Counted from the stretch's first letter, positions 36,469 to 45,822 are shown. The stretch is 53,434 bases of DNA from Empedobacter stercoris (GCF_020281205.1 NZ_JACXZC010000023.1:1-53434), one strand, 5' to 3'. The notes: a model not told the origin generated them from the letters alone. Numbers and translations are program-made.

Positions 36469-37893
36469 ATGACTTTAGAAAAGTCTTTAACAGCTAAAAT
36501 TAGGTCCGTTTTCTTGTTGATTAAGCAATCTTTTTCAAGCGAAAATTTAGATTTAACTGCAATTCCAATTCGTAGATCTGTATTCTTATTGGCTATTCCG
36601 ATGATGTTCGAAATGGTGATGGAATCTGTTTTTGCCTTGGTTGATTTATATTTTGTAGGTCATTTAAAAGAAAGCGCTTTTGCGATACAAACAGTAGGAC
36701 TAACCGAATCTTTATTAACAATAGTTTATTCGATTTCGATTGGAATAAGCATGGCTGCAACCGCTATTATTGCACGGAGAATTGGCGAGAAAAATCCTAC
36801 AAAAGCATCTGAAAGTGCTTCGCAAGCAATTTTATTATCCATATTGATTACCATTTTATTAAGTGTTTTCGGATTTATTTATTCTAAAGATTTATTGATT
36901 TGGATGGGCTCTTCTGAAGAAGCAGCCGAATATGGTAAAAACTTTACCAAGATTATGATGGTGAGTTGTTTAAGTATTGTCCTTCTATTCTTAATAAATG
37001 GAATTTTTCGTGGTGCAGGAAATGCCGCAATTGCCATGAAAAGTTTATGGTTAGCAAACGGGATCAATATTATTTTGTGTCCAATTCTTGTTCGTGGTTG
37101 GTTCTTTTTTCCAGAAATGGGATTAGAAGGAGCAGCATTATCAACAGCAATCGGTAGAAGTTGTGGGGTTGTCTATCAACTGTATTATTTAAAGAAAAAA
37201 GACTCATTAATTCAAATCAAATGGTCTTATTTTGTGCCAAAATCTAATTTAATTCTCAATATTTTACGAATTGCTATTCCTGCAATTGTTCAATATGTTA
37301 TAGCAAGTTGTAGTTGGATAATTTTAGCACGGATTGTTGCACAAACAGGAGGAGAAATAGCTTCGTCAGGTTATCAAACTGCATTGCGATTAATGATGTT
37401 TTTTATGTTGCCTGCTTGGGGATTAAGTAATGCAGCAGCAACGTTGGTAGGACAAAATTTAGGAAATAGAGACCCCGAAAAAGCAGAAAAATCGGTTTTA
37501 ATGACTATGAAATTTAATATTATTTATATGCTAATAATAAGCATAGTTTTTTATGGTTTGAGCAATTATTTAGTTTCAATATTTACAACAGAAGAGTCTA
37601 TTAAACTTGTTGCAAAGGAAGGAATGTATATTTTGGCAAGTGGTTTTCTTTTGTATGGAATTGGAATGGTGATGATGAATGCGTTTAACGGTGCTGGTGA
37701 TACGATGACGCCAACCATTATTAATTTTGTTGGATTTTGGTTGTTTCAAATTCCATTAGCGTATATATTGTCTTACCATTTCGAATTGAGAGAAGAAGGT
37801 GTTTTTATAGCAATTCCTGTTGCTGAAACATTTATTGCAATTTTAGCATTTATACTTTTTAAACGAGGGAAATGGAAATTGAAAATAGTATAA
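36469..37893 (+). CDS. MATE family efflux transporter
   Basis: A 474-residue inner-membrane protein with about twelve hydrophobic segments and two homologous halves. The first half includes MMFEMVMESVFALVDLYFVGHL and TAIIARRIGEKNP, the second LSNAAATLVGQNLGNRDPEKAEK. These are NorM/DinF-type signatures for Na+- or H+-coupled export of cationic drugs or metabolites. The first 40 residues are cytosolic. It is a single gene with a strong terminator. Confidence 0.92.
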   Translation: MTLEKSLTAKIRSVFLLIKQSFSSENLDLTAIPIRRSVFLLAIPMMFEMVMESVFALVDLYFVGHLKESAFAIQTVGLTESLLTIVYSISIGISMAATAIIARRIGEKNPTKASESASQAILLSILITILLSVFGFIYSKDLLIWMGSSEEAAEYGKNFTKIMMVSCLSIVLLFLINGIFRGAGNAAIAMKSLWLANGINIILCPILVRGWFFFPEMGLEGAALSTAIGRSCGVVYQLYYLKKKDSLIQIKWSYFVPKSNLILNILRIAIPAIVQYVIASCSWIILARIVAQTGGEIASSGYQTALRLMMFFMLPAWGLSNAAATLVGQNLGNRDPEKAEKSVLMTMKFNIIYMLIISIVFYGLSNYLVSIFTTEESIKLVAKEGMYILASGFLLYGIGMVMMNAFNGAGDTMTPTIINFVGFWLFQIPLAYILSYHFELREEGVFIAIPVAETFIAILAFILFKRGKWKLKIV

Positions 37894-37923
37894 AAAAAAA
37901 TCGCTCATATGAGCGATTTTTTT
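37892..37923 (+). terminator. Bidirectional terminator after the MATE gene
   Basis: AAAAATCGCTCATATGAGCGATTTTT-type palindrome in long A and T tracts, serving both the MATE gene and convergent mvaS. Confidence 0.88.
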
Positions 37924-37930
37924 ATATGTT

Positions 37931-39256
37931 TTATCCTTTAAAAGTATAATATCTAGCACCTTTCAAATCTGGATTTTCAGTTTCAATGCGATCTAAGGCA
38001 AAACCTTTCGAATCATTAATAGATGTTTTCAGATTTTTATTGTGTAAATCTTGGTATTGTTCAAAAGAAATTGCTTCTCTTTGATTCAAATAATTGAACA
38101 AATCCATTTTATTCATCACATTCTTCCAACCTTCACCAATTTGTCCTTGAAAAACTTTCGATTTAGATCCAGAACCATACGCAATAAAACCAACTGTTTT
38201 TCCATTTAATTCTTCATTGCTATCTGCACTTACTTGTAAAGCCGATAAAAATGCAGTGAAAATTGAAGCAGTATACATATTTCCGATCTCAGAAGAAGCA
38301 CGTTGAGTTGGTTCTACTTTTTCTTTGATTAACGCTTTATATTCATCCGATTTCGCAACAACTTTCAAGTTATCATTCGAATTATCTTGACCATTTTCTA
38401 ACGCAAAAACATCCGAAAACATTCTTTTTCCTTGAAATGCATAAGGTAAGTGAAAAGCAATATATCGCCAATTTTCGTACAATTTTCCTTCAACACCTGC
38501 TTTTTCTTTAAAATTAAAATAAGCTTCTCTTACTCTATTCTTATAACATTCGTTAGAATATTGCCCTTCGAAAACTGGTTCATCTGAAAAAATTTCGATT
38601 TCAGATTTTGTTGTTCCTAAAGCATTCAAAATCGCTTCATCAGAAGTTGATTGATGTGGTTTAAAGAAATCAAAAACAGATTCCATTCCAATTCCCCAAT
38701 TATTATCAAACGCAATCAAATCTGGTTGATTCGAGATTAACATCGCTACTGCACCAGCTCCTTGCGTATATTCTCCCGTCGATTCTAAACCATATTTTGC
38801 ATAATCTGCTGCAATTACAATCGCCTTTTTAGCTGGATTTACACGAACATAATCAATAGAATTGTGCATCGCATCTACTCCACCCACACACGCAAACGTC
38901 ATATCCACAACATCTGTGTGTTTAAAAGGTCGTTCTCCAAATTGATTTGCCAAAACAGATTCCACTAACTGAACCGCGTAAGTTGCCGTTGGTTTTGCGC
39001 CATCTAAAGCGCTTTCTGTTCCTAAATAAATTCGTCCGATTTCAGTTGGATTTATATCAAAATCTGTGATTAATTTCAACAAAGCATTCGCAGCGATAGT
39101 TGCTGTATCTTCATGAACATCTAAAACAGACATTTTTTTTAATCCTAATCCTATTTCAAGTTTATCAGGATCAATATTGCGTTGAATTGCTAAATCTTTT
39201 ATTGGTAAATATATATGCGGAACGTAGATAGAAGCCGCCTCTATTCCATACTTCAT
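37931..39256 (-). CDS. mvaS: Hydroxymethylglutaryl-CoA synthase
   Basis: A 441-residue thiolase-fold enzyme condensing acetyl-CoA with acetoacetyl-CoA in the mevalonate pathway. Catalytic Cys123 lies in VVDMTFACVGGVDAMHN. A general-base Glu81 follows YLGTES, and His sits in the PHQSTSDE segment near 205. Length and sequence match the HMGS/initiation-type family of Bacteroidota, which make isoprenoids through mevalonate in many Flavobacteriia. It has no operon partner here; a strong terminator follows. Confidence 0.93.
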   Translation of the reverse strand: MKYGIEAASIYVPHIYLPIKDLAIQRNIDPDKLEIGLGLKKMSVLDVHEDTATIAANALLKLITDFDINPTEIGRIYLGTESALDGAKPTATYAVQLVESVLANQFGERPFKHTDVVDMTFACVGGVDAMHNSIDYVRVNPAKKAIVIAADYAKYGLESTGEYTQGAGAVAMLISNQPDLIAFDNNWGIGMESVFDFFKPHQSTSDEAILNALGTTKSEIEIFSDEPVFEGQYSNECYKNRVREAYFNFKEKAGVEGKLYENWRYIAFHLPYAFQGKRMFSDVFALENGQDNSNDNLKVVAKSDEYKALIKEKVEPTQRASSEIGNMYTASIFTAFLSALQVSADSNEELNGKTVGFIAYGSGSKSKVFQGQIGEGWKNVMNKMDLFNYLNQREAISFEQYQDLHNKNLKTSINDSKGFALDRIETENPDLKGARYYTFKG

Positions 39257-39429
39257 TTTCGTTGATTTTTAAGCGAACTTCAAAGTTAAGAGTATTTAAT
39301 TTTTAGTAAGCATGAAATAAATCCTGAATTTTAAGAAATCAATAATCATTATAAAAAAACAAAAAAATAGAGGTTTAATTAGAATATTTCTTAATTTTAA
39401 GTCTATAATTTTAAATATTTTTTTTCAAA

Positions 39430-40068
39430 ATGGCTCGTACTTTTTACAAATCAATCAAAAATTCTGTCAAATATTGGTGGATTTTATTAATCATAGGATT
39501 ATTATTTGTTGGATTAGGAATTTACACTTTTGTCTCTCCTGTAGCTTCTTATGTTGCACTTTCAGTGTTTTTTGCTGTATCATTTTTATTCTCTGGAATT
39601 TCTGAAATTGTTTTTTCACTTTCTAATAAGGATGAAATAGATAGTTGGGGTTGGACATTAGCTTTTGGAATTATCACTGCTATTATAGGATTTATGTTAG
39701 TGATTAATCCTATTCTAAGTTTAGAAGTTTTTGCATTTTATGTTGGATTCTTAGTGCTATTCCGTTCAATTTCGGGAATTAGTTATGCTTTTGAACTTAA
39801 AAACTATGGTGTTAAAGATTGGGGATTCTCTTTATTTTTCGCAATTATTGGATTAATTATTTCGATTATATTAATTTCAAATCCACAATTAGCAGGATTA
39901 ACAGCTGTTATGTGGCTTGGTTTAGCTATCATTTCATCAGGTATATTTGCAATTTTTATTTCATTTCAATTGAAAAGAGTTAAAAATTTACCAAATACAA
40001 TTTCAGATGATTTGAGAAGACGATATGAAGATATCAGAAAGGAAATCGAAGATTTCAGAAATCATTAA
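39430..40068 (+). CDS. HdeD/DUF308-family membrane protein
   Basis: A 212-residue protein with six predicted membrane helices in three hairpins: about 15-35, 39-61, 72-90, 94-112, 127-147 and 152-173. Then comes a charged, coiled cytosolic tail (RRRYEDIRKEIEDFRNH). This is the DUF308 arrangement of HdeD-like proteins, some of which aid acid resistance. Role here is unknown. Single gene with its own terminator. Confidence 0.85.
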   Translation: MARTFYKSIKNSVKYWWILLIIGLLFVGLGIYTFVSPVASYVALSVFFAVSFLFSGISEIVFSLSNKDEIDSWGWTLAFGIITAIIGFMLVINPILSLEVFAFYVGFLVLFRSISGISYAFELKNYGVKDWGFSLFFAIIGLIISIILISNPQLAGLTAVMWLGLAIISSGIFAIFISFQLKRVKNLPNTISDDLRRRYEDIRKEIEDFRNH

Positions 40069-40089
40069 AATCGAAACTTACGAAAATAA

Positions 40090-40122
40090 AAAAACTCCAC
40101 TTTTTTAAGTGGAGTTTTTTTA
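40090..40122 (+). terminator. Terminator after the DUF308 gene
   Basis: AACTCCACTT (40093-40102) with AAGTGGAGTT (40107-40116), loop TTTT, followed by a long T-run. Confidence 0.88.
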
Positions 40123-40308
40123 TTTTCCTCTGAATCCTTCTATAAATCCTGTTTTGAACGATTCTATTATCAGATCAGAATGATCAAAAAGATTAATCAA
40201 AATAGAGGATAAAATAAATCCTAAAGCAATTTTTCCTATTGATAGCAAAGCATTTTTTTTCTTATTAAAGTAAATATAATAAACGATTACAATATCGGTG
40301 CTAATAAC
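40120..40308 (-). pseudogene. ATG-less open frame resembling a small membrane protein tail
   Basis: A 62-codon frame downstream of the cardiolipin synthase gene on the same strand. It is open from a stop at 40309-40311 to TAA at 40120-40122. It reads as a plausible protein: IVIVYYIYFNKKKNALLSIG, a hydrophobic IALGFILSSILINLF segment, then DHSDLIIESFKTGFIEGFRGK. It has no ATG or GTG; the only usable start is TTG at 40246-40248, inside the frame. Its 5' part overlaps the last codons of the synthase gene. Either a small protein with an unusual start or the decayed end of one. The AT-rich DNA could also give such a frame by chance. Confidence 0.35.
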
Positions 40309-41783
40309 CTACAAACCGAAGCAAATGCACGATTATACCATGGTTTGTTTTCCCATTTTTCGATGTTTAATAATTCTGAATTATTTCGATCTATTTCAAA
40401 ATTCGTATTCATTTCATTCAATAAAATATCGTTCTCAATAACTGAAGTAATTTCAAAGTTGATCATAAAACTTCTAAAATCTAAATTTACAGTTCCAATA
40501 AAAGCCAATTTATCATCAACAGTAATCGTTTTTGAGTGAATAAACCCTTTTTCATAAAGATAAACTTTTACACCTCTCTTCATTAGAGGTTTTAGGAACG
40601 ACAATGAAGCTTGTTGTACGATGATAGAATCGCCTTTTTTAGGAATAATCAATTCGACTTCTACACCAGCAGAAACCGCAATCATCAAGGCTGTTTTAAA
40701 TTCATCGCTTGGAATAAAATAAGGCGTGCACAATTGTACTTTCTTTTGTGCTAAGGTAATCGCCAAAATCATGGCTTCCATTGCCGAATGTACATCACTA
40801 CCTGGCGAAGAAAGACCATAACTTACGGTCGCCATATTGTTAAAATTCGTGTTTTTTGAATCGAAAAAATAATTGGGGTCAGAAATATTAAATTTATTTC
40901 CTTCTGTCATCATCCAATTTAAGTAAAAATGCAATTGCAAATTATTAATCGCTTCACCTTCTATCATAACGGATGTGTCACGCCAATAAACTTCGTTATT
41001 CGGACTTTTTTCTCCATCCTGATTGATGTATTTATCACTAATATTAATGCCTCCAACAAACGCTTTTTGACCATCTACAATCAAAATTTTTCTATGATTA
41101 CGATAGTTTGAATTGGCTAAAGACGAAAAACGAACAGGAAGAAACGTTTGATATTCAATTCCAGTTCCTTCAAATCTTTTTTGATGTTTATTTAATTTTG
41201 GAGAACCAAAATCATCTGTCGTTAGACGTATTTCAACACCTTCTTTTGCTTTTTTTTCTAAAATGGAGATAATTTCATTACCAATTTTATCTTCATCAAA
41301 AATATAATATTCGAGATGAATATGATGCTTTGCAGATTTTAGTGCTTCAATAAATAAAGGAAATTTTTCTTCTCCGTTTATCAATAATTTCACTTTATTT
41401 TTGGTTGATGGAGGAGCAACTCGCGCATTGTTTAGATAACGATAAACCTGAGAAAGAGAACCTATTTTGTCTTTAACTCGTATCAAATCTTCTTGGATAA
41501 TTTTATCCATTTCTTGCCATTTTTCCCCAATAATTTTTTGATGACTTTTATCTATACGTTTAAAATATAAATCTTTTTTAAATTTTTGACCAAAGAAAAA
41601 GTAAATGATGAATCCAATTACGGGAAGAAAAACAATCACTAATATCCAAGCAATTGTTTTTGTTGGATTTCTGTTTTCAATTAAAATGGTAATAATAACT
41701 ATGACATATAAAAAAGATAATGGAATCCAATACCAATCTTTGATAAAGCTCCAAACTTGAAAAAGAGTTGTTGACCAATCCAT
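40287..41783 (-). CDS. cls: Cardiolipin synthase
   Basis: A 498-residue membrane enzyme of the phospholipase D family making cardiolipin from phosphatidylglycerol. I prefer ATG 41783 (MDWSTTLFQVWSFIKDW) to 41822, since MDW-type starts precede the first helix. Two N-terminal membrane helices (about 12-30 and 40-60) carry the PLDc_N signature (NPTKTIAWILVIVFLPVIGF). Two HKD motifs follow, HRKILIVDG...GGINISD near residue 227 and HSKTITVDD...GTVNLDFRS near 410. It is complete and alone. Confidence 0.94.
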   Translation of the reverse strand: MDWSTTLFQVWSFIKDWYWIPLSFLYVIVIITILIENRNPTKTIAWILVIVFLPVIGFIIYFFFGQKFKKDLYFKRIDKSHQKIIGEKWQEMDKIIQEDLIRVKDKIGSLSQVYRYLNNARVAPPSTKNKVKLLINGEEKFPLFIEALKSAKHHIHLEYYIFDEDKIGNEIISILEKKAKEGVEIRLTTDDFGSPKLNKHQKRFEGTGIEYQTFLPVRFSSLANSNYRNHRKILIVDGQKAFVGGINISDKYINQDGEKSPNNEVYWRDTSVMIEGEAINNLQLHFYLNWMMTEGNKFNISDPNYFFDSKNTNFNNMATVSYGLSSPGSDVHSAMEAMILAITLAQKKVQLCTPYFIPSDEFKTALMIAVSAGVEVELIIPKKGDSIIVQQASLSFLKPLMKRGVKVYLYEKGFIHSKTITVDDKLAFIGTVNLDFRSFMINFEITSVIENDILLNEMNTNFEIDRNNSELLNIEKWENKPWYNRAFASVCRLLAPIL

Positions 41784-41870
41784 TTTATTAGCAGTTAGAA
41801 ATTTTTTATAAAAATAACTCAATAAAAATCAATTGTTTTGAATAAATTTAAAAAAATAAATAAATTTATT

Positions 41871-41902
41871 TTGGAAATAAGAAATAAACCTTCTTATATT
41901 TG
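41871..41902 (+). promoter_or_regulatory. Promoter of tRNA-Phe
   Basis: TTG at 41871-41873 and TATATTTG at 41895-41902 are separated by 21 bases, a textbook Bacteroidota promoter, with the tRNA beginning 16 bases further on. Confidence 0.7.
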
Positions 41903-41917
41903 CATTCCAAAATGAGC

Positions 41918-41990
41918 GGTGCCTTAGCTCAGTTGGTAGAGCAAAGGACTGAAAATCCTTGTGTCCCTGGTTCGATTCCTGGAGGCACCA
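41918..41990 (+). tRNA. tRNA-Phe (GAA)
   Basis: A 73-base cloverleaf: acceptor GGTGCCT paired with AGGCACC, discriminator A. D arm AGCTC-AGTTGGTA-GAGC. Anticodon arm AAGGA-CTGAAAA-TCCTT with anticodon GAA. T arm CCTGG-TTCGATT-CCTGG. CCA is not encoded. A terminator follows at 41997. Confidence 0.97.
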
Positions 41991-41996
41991 CATTTT

Positions 41997-42030
41997 AAAA
42001 CCTCAAGCGTATGTTTGGGGTTTTTTTTTT
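41997..42030 (+). terminator. Terminator of tRNA-Phe
   Basis: AAAACCTCAA pairs with TTGGGGTTTT (one G-U) around GCGTATG, then a run of ten T. Confidence 0.8.
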
Positions 42031-42102
42031 GACAAAGGAAACAATTTATTAATGGAATATTTTGAATATGTATATCGAAATATTCAGTAAATTGCATAAA
42101 AG

Positions 42103-42453
42103 ATGGAAATAGGAAAAAGACCTTGGGGTACTTACTATGTATTAGAAGATACCGAGATATATAAATTAAAACGCATAGAAGTAAATGTTGGTGGACGTTT
42201 GTCTTACCAATACCATAATCATCGTGCCGAAGTTTGGACAATTGTTCAAGGAAAAGCTTTGGTGACACTTGATGATAAAGAATATGAATATAATGCTGGC
42301 GAAGTGGTGGTTATTCCATTGAAAGCAAAGCATCGTATTCAAAACATCGGAAATGAGGTCTTGATTTTCATCGAAGTACAACATGGTACATATTTTGGTG
42401 AAGAGGACATAATTCGAATTGAAGATGATTATAATCGTTCCAGCGAAGACTAA
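42103..42453 (+). CDS. Single-domain cupin, mannose-6-phosphate isomerase type II-like
   Basis: A 116-residue protein equal to the C-terminal cupin domain of bifunctional ManC/ManA-type enzymes. It starts RPWGTYYVLEDTEIYKLKRI and carries the metal-binding YQYHNHRAEVWTIVQG cluster, the turn NAGEVVVIPLKAKHRIQN and the C-terminal IEVQHGTYFGEEDIIRIEDDY. Expected activity is interconversion of fructose-6-phosphate and mannose-6-phosphate, or a related sugar-phosphate role, for surface polysaccharide precursors. The neighbouring nucleotidyltransferase gene, 35 bases downstream, fits that context. Confidence 0.85.
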   Translation: MEIGKRPWGTYYVLEDTEIYKLKRIEVNVGGRLSYQYHNHRAEVWTIVQGKALVTLDDKEYEYNAGEVVVIPLKAKHRIQNIGNEVLIFIEVQHGTYFGEEDIIRIEDDYNRSSED

Positions 42454-42487
42454 ACAATAACTTAAGAAACTAAACTAAAAACATACT

Positions 42488-42916
42488 ATGAAAATAGGAA
42501 TTACATTTAGCGCATTTGATTTGCTCCATGCTGGGCATATCAAAATGTTAGAAGATGCAAAACAACATTGTGATTATTTGATTGTAGGTTTACAGACGGA
42601 TCCGACATTGGATCGTCCTGAAAAAAACAAACCAACACAAACTGTTGTAGAACGCTACATTCAATTAAAAGGATGCAAATTCGTAGATGAAATTGTGCCT
42701 TATGCGACAGAACAAGATTTGGAAGATGTTTTACGTTCTTTCAAGATTGATGTTCGTATTTTGGGAGTAGAGTATCAAGATAAAAACTTCACAGGAAGAA
42801 AATATTGTGAAGAAAAAGGAATTGAATTGTATTATAACTCAAGAGATCACCGTTTCTCAAGTTCTGGATTAAGAAAAGTAGTGGCGGAAAAAGAGCTTTT
42901 AAAAGTTGTAAAGTAA
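42488..42916 (+). CDS. Cytidylyltransferase-like nucleotidyltransferase
   Basis: A 142-residue nucleotidyltransferase of the glycerol-3-phosphate cytidylyltransferase/TagD kind. The HxGH motif is HAGH within SAFDLLHAGHIKMLEDAK near residue 17; substrate-binding and nucleotide loops are LIVGLQTDPTLDRPEKNKPT and HRFSSSGLRKVVAE (RxxSS-type). Substrate could be glycerol-3-phosphate or a heptose or sugar phosphate; the sequence does not decide. It follows the cupin gene closely and ends in a terminator. Confidence 0.85.
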   Translation: MKIGITFSAFDLLHAGHIKMLEDAKQHCDYLIVGLQTDPTLDRPEKNKPTQTVVERYIQLKGCKFVDEIVPYATEQDLEDVLRSFKIDVRILGVEYQDKNFTGRKYCEEKGIELYYNSRDHRFSSSGLRKVVAEKELLKVVK

Positions 42917-42927
42917 GAAAATTAGTA

Positions 42928-42956
42928 GGGTTAGAGTTTATCTAACCTTTTTTTTG
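42928..42956 (+). terminator. Terminator after the nucleotidyltransferase gene
   Basis: GGTTAGA with TCTAACC around GTTTA, followed by a run of eight T. Confidence 0.8.
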
Positions 42957-43008
42957 TACAAAACTTTATCAATCAAAAAATTAATACAAAAAATAAAATG
43001 AAAAATTA

Positions 43009-43016
43009 TACCTTTG
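43009..43016 (+). promoter_or_regulatory. Putative -7 box of der
   Basis: TACCTTTG matches TAnnTTTG. It ends only four bases before the ATG at 43021, so the der transcript would be almost leaderless. No clear TTG element upstream. Confidence 0.5.
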
Positions 43017-43020
43017 CAGA

Positions 43021-44328
43021 ATGTCAAATATAGTTGCAATTGTAGGAAGACCAAACGTTGGTAAATCTACATTCTTCAATCGATTGATCCAAAAAAGACA
43101 AGCTATCGTGGATGACACTTCTGGTGTTACTCGTGATCGTCATTATGGAAAATCGGATTGGAATGGGAAAGAGTTTACCGTAATCGATACCGGAGGGTAT
43201 GTCGTTGGTTCGGATGATACCTTTGAAGAAGAGATCCGCAAGCAAGTTGAATTAGCTATTGATGAAGCAAATGTAATTTTGTTCATGGTAGACAATCAAG
43301 TTGGATTAACGGATATGGATAAGGAAGTTGGCAACCTTTTAAGACGCACTAAGAAGCCTACATTCTTAGTTGTGAATAAGGTCGATACCAACAAAAATTT
43401 AGACGATTCTTATGAGTTTTATAACTTAGGATTCGAAAAAATGTACACAATCGCTGCCATGACTGGTAGTGGAACAGGTGAATTGTTAGATGATGTAGTG
43501 GATACTTTTAAAGAAGAAGTACACGTAGATCCATTTGAAGGTTTACCTAAAATTACAATCGTAGGTCGTCCAAATGCTGGGAAATCTACATTAATCAATG
43601 CATTATTAGGTGAAGAACGTAATATTGTAACTGATATCGCAGGAACAACACGTGATTCTATCGAAACATTGTACAATAAATTTGGACATGAATTTGTTTT
43701 GGTGGATACTGCAGGGATGCGTAAAAAAGGAAAAGTTAGCGAAGATTTAGAATTTTATTCTGTGATGCGTTCGGTTCGTGCAATCGAAGAATGTGATGTT
43801 TGTGTATTAGTAATTGATGCAGAACGTGGGATTGAAGCACAAGATTTAAATATTCTTTATTTAGCAGAACGTAATAGAAAAGGTGTCGTTATTTTGATTA
43901 ACAAATGGGATTTGTTAGAAAAAGAAACCAATACCATGAAAGAATACAAAGAAGCTATTCTAAGACGTATTGCACCATTTACAGATGTTCCTGTATTGTT
44001 TATCTCAGCTTTAACAAAGCAACGTGTTTTAAAAGCTGTAGATACATTTGTCGAAGTTTATGAGAACCGTAGTCGCCGTATTAAAACAAGTAAGTTAAAC
44101 GAAACATTGTTACCGATTATCGAGATTACACCTCCACCTGCAGTAAAAGGAAAATACATCAAAATTAAATATGTAACGCAATTGCCTACAAAAACGCCTC
44201 AATTTGCGTTTTTCTGTAACTTGCCACAATATATTAGAGATCCTTACAAACGATTTATCGAAAATCAATTGAGAAGAGAATTTAATTTTGAAGGTGTTCC
44301 GATCGAAGTTTACTTCAGAAAGAAATAA
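43021..44328 (+). CDS. der: Ribosome-assembly GTPase Der (EngA)
   Basis: A 435-residue double GTPase needed for 50S subunit assembly. First G domain: [14 protein letters not shown] (residue 8 on), DTGG, NKVD. Second: [16 protein letters not shown] (from about 181), DTAGM, NKWD. A KH-like C-terminal domain covers about 350-435. All G1, G3 and G4 motifs are intact. Single gene with a palindromic terminator. Confidence 0.97.
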   Translation: MSNIVAIVGRPNVGKSTFFNRLIQKRQAIVDDTSGVTRDRHYGKSDWNGKEFTVIDTGGYVVGSDDTFEEEIRKQVELAIDEANVILFMVDNQVGLTDMDKEVGNLLRRTKKPTFLVVNKVDTNKNLDDSYEFYNLGFEKMYTIAAMTGSGTGELLDDVVDTFKEEVHVDPFEGLPKITIVGRPNAGKSTLINALLGEERNIVTDIAGTTRDSIETLYNKFGHEFVLVDTAGMRKKGKVSEDLEFYSVMRSVRAIEECDVCVLVIDAERGIEAQDLNILYLAERNRKGVVILINKWDLLEKETNTMKEYKEAILRRIAPFTDVPVLFISALTKQRVLKAVDTFVEVYENRSRRIKTSKLNETLLPIIEITPPPAVKGKYIKIKYVTQLPTKTPQFAFFCNLPQYIRDPYKRFIENQLRREFNFEGVPIEVYFRKK

Positions 44329-44338
44329 TAAAAATCCA

Positions 44339-44372
44339 AAAAGTCCATTTACAATTTGTAAATGGACTTTCT
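44339..44372 (+). terminator. Terminator of der
   Basis: A near-perfect palindrome, AAAGTCCATTTACAA with TTGTAAATGGACTTT, ending in a short T-rich tail. Confidence 0.8.
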
Positions 44373-44404
44373 TATTGATAACAATAGAATTTAACATTCA
44401 TAAA

Positions 44405-44436
44405 AAAAGCTCAACGTTTGCCGCTGAGCATTTTTG
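44405..44436 (-). terminator. Terminator of tRNA-Arg
   Basis: On the minus strand, GCTCA and TGAGC arms (44409-44413 with 44425-44429) are followed by seven T, directly downstream of the tRNA. Confidence 0.7.
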
Positions 44437-44510
44437 TGACCGAGACAGGATTCAAACCTGTAACCTCTTGAGCCGTAATCAAGTGCGCTATTCAGTTGCG
44501 CCACTCGGCC
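44437..44510 (-). tRNA. tRNA-Arg (ACG)
   Basis: A 74-base cloverleaf on the minus strand: acceptor GGCCGAG with CTCGGTC (one G-U), discriminator A. Anticodon arm CTTGA-TTACGGC-TCAAG gives ACG, read as ICG after editing. T arm ACAGG-TTTGAAT-CCTGT. CCA is not encoded. Confidence 0.95.
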
Positions 44511-44550
44511 ATTTGAAATATTGAAAACTAATTTCCCTTATTTTCGATTG

Positions 44551-44558
44551 CAAATATA
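44551..44558 (-). promoter_or_regulatory. Putative -7 box of tRNA-Arg
   Basis: TATATTTG on the minus strand, identical to the tRNA-Phe box, 40 bases before the mature tRNA 5' end. The upstream TTG element is not clear. Confidence 0.5.
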
Positions 44559-44699
44559 CAGCACTTTTATTAGAAAAACCTAAGGTTTTAGACAAAAAAT
44601 TTTAACTATAATTTAATCTGCAACGAATCAATTGCTTACAAAAATATTTTTTATGATTTTGTCATATTTCTTAACTTGCTCCTTCAATTTTGAAAAGAA

Positions 44700-45767
44700 A
44701 TGCTAAAAAAAATAATTCTAAGTTCATTCATACTTCTTGCCATTAGCAGTTGTAAACAACCAAAAGAAGTAGTTCAATCTCATCAAAACCAACAGAAATT
44801 TCAGTTTGCAAAAAATATTTCAATAGAAGAAAGTGATGAAACAATCACAATTAAGTCTTCGGGTAATTTCGTCTCCTTTGATAAAAAAGAGTTACCAATC
44901 AAATCTGTAATGGTCGAAACATCGGCTGCAGTTACATTTTTAGATGAATTAGGAAGTATTGATATAATAAAAGGTGTTTGCGATGCCGATTTTATCTTTA
45001 ATCCGAAAATTGGTGAAGGAATATCAAATAAGACGATCTTGAAAGTCGGTAACACCAATGAATTGTTCACAGAAATTATTCTCAAAAATAAACCTCAATT
45101 AATTATTGCTAGTTCTAATCCTGTTTTGGCAAAATTTCATCAACAATTGGAACAAAATGGAATAAAAATCTTGTATTTAGATGAATATAAAGAACAAAAT
45201 CCATTAGGACAGGTTGAATATTTGAAGATTTTCGGAAAGCTTGTAGGAAAAGAAATAGATGCCGAAAAACGTATAGAAACAGTTAAAAATAATTACGATT
45301 CGATTAAAAATATCATTCAAACCAAAGCAAATGGAAATATTTCGACAATTGTAAATACGATGTATGGTGATGTTTGGTATTTGCCAACGAGAGATTTGTT
45401 GCAAGCAAAATTGATTGATGATGCAAAAGGTAATTATATTTTTGATGATAAAATTGGAGAAAATAGTTTGAGTTTAACCTTTGAAGAAGTCTATACCAAA
45501 GGTAAATCGGCAACTTATTGGATTAATGTGACAAATGTTAATTCCTTGGCAGAAATGAAAGCATCTTATCCGAATTATACTTGGTTTGATGCATTTAATA
45601 AAGGAAATGTATATGCTTACAATAAACGTATGAACGAAAAAGGTTCAAACGATTATTTTGAACAAGGAATTGTTCGTCCCGATATAATTCTAAATGACTT
45701 GGGTAAAATTTTCTATCCAAATTTATTTCCTACCTATGATTTATACTTTTATCAACAATTAAAATAG
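44700..45767 (+). CDS. Fe3+/cobalamin-type ABC substrate-binding lipoprotein
   Basis: A 355-residue lipoprotein with Cys18 (AISSCKQ). The mature part has the two-lobe TroA/BtuF-like fold. The start of lobe 1 is IKSVMVETSAAVTFLDELGS; a KPQLIIASSNPVLAKFHQQL loop follows; then a long connecting helix near 175-205; and lobe 2 ends VRPDIILNDLGKIFYPNLFP. The family binds ferric siderophores, haem or B12. No permease or ATPase genes adjoin it, so it works with a transporter encoded elsewhere. B12 is possible given the first locus of the window, but no riboswitch precedes it, so iron-siderophore is equally likely. Confidence 0.85.
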   Translation: MLKKIILSSFILLAISSCKQPKEVVQSHQNQQKFQFAKNISIEESDETITIKSSGNFVSFDKKELPIKSVMVETSAAVTFLDELGSIDIIKGVCDADFIFNPKIGEGISNKTILKVGNTNELFTEIILKNKPQLIIASSNPVLAKFHQQLEQNGIKILYLDEYKEQNPLGQVEYLKIFGKLVGKEIDAEKRIETVKNNYDSIKNIIQTKANGNISTIVNTMYGDVWYLPTRDLLQAKLIDDAKGNYIFDDKIGENSLSLTFEEVYTKGKSATYWINVTNVNSLAEMKASYPNYTWFDAFNKGNVYAYNKRMNEKGSNDYFEQGIVRPDIILNDLGKIFYPNLFPTYDLYFYQQLK

Positions 45768-45785
45768 ACGTTATATATTCAATCA

Positions 45786-45822
45786 AAAAAAGGAAGAAAT
45801 ACTAATTTCTTCCTTTTTTTAT
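45786..45822 (+). terminator. Terminator after the substrate-binding protein gene
   Basis: AAAGGAAGAAAT with ATTTCTTCCTTT around ACTA, then TTTTATG. It marks the end of the conserved gene block before the accessory region. Confidence 0.85.

Noticed and set aside
41924-42268. 114-codon frame on the minus strand
   Set aside because: It runs antisense through tRNA-Phe, its terminator and the cupin gene start; composition is that of a shadow frame.
44288-44524. 78-codon frame on the plus strand after der
   Set aside because: Covers the antisense of tRNA-Arg and two terminators.
44700-45767. Naming the substrate-binding protein BtuF
   Set aside because: No riboswitch, permease or ATPase nearby, and ligand residues for B12 versus siderophores cannot be told apart by eye.
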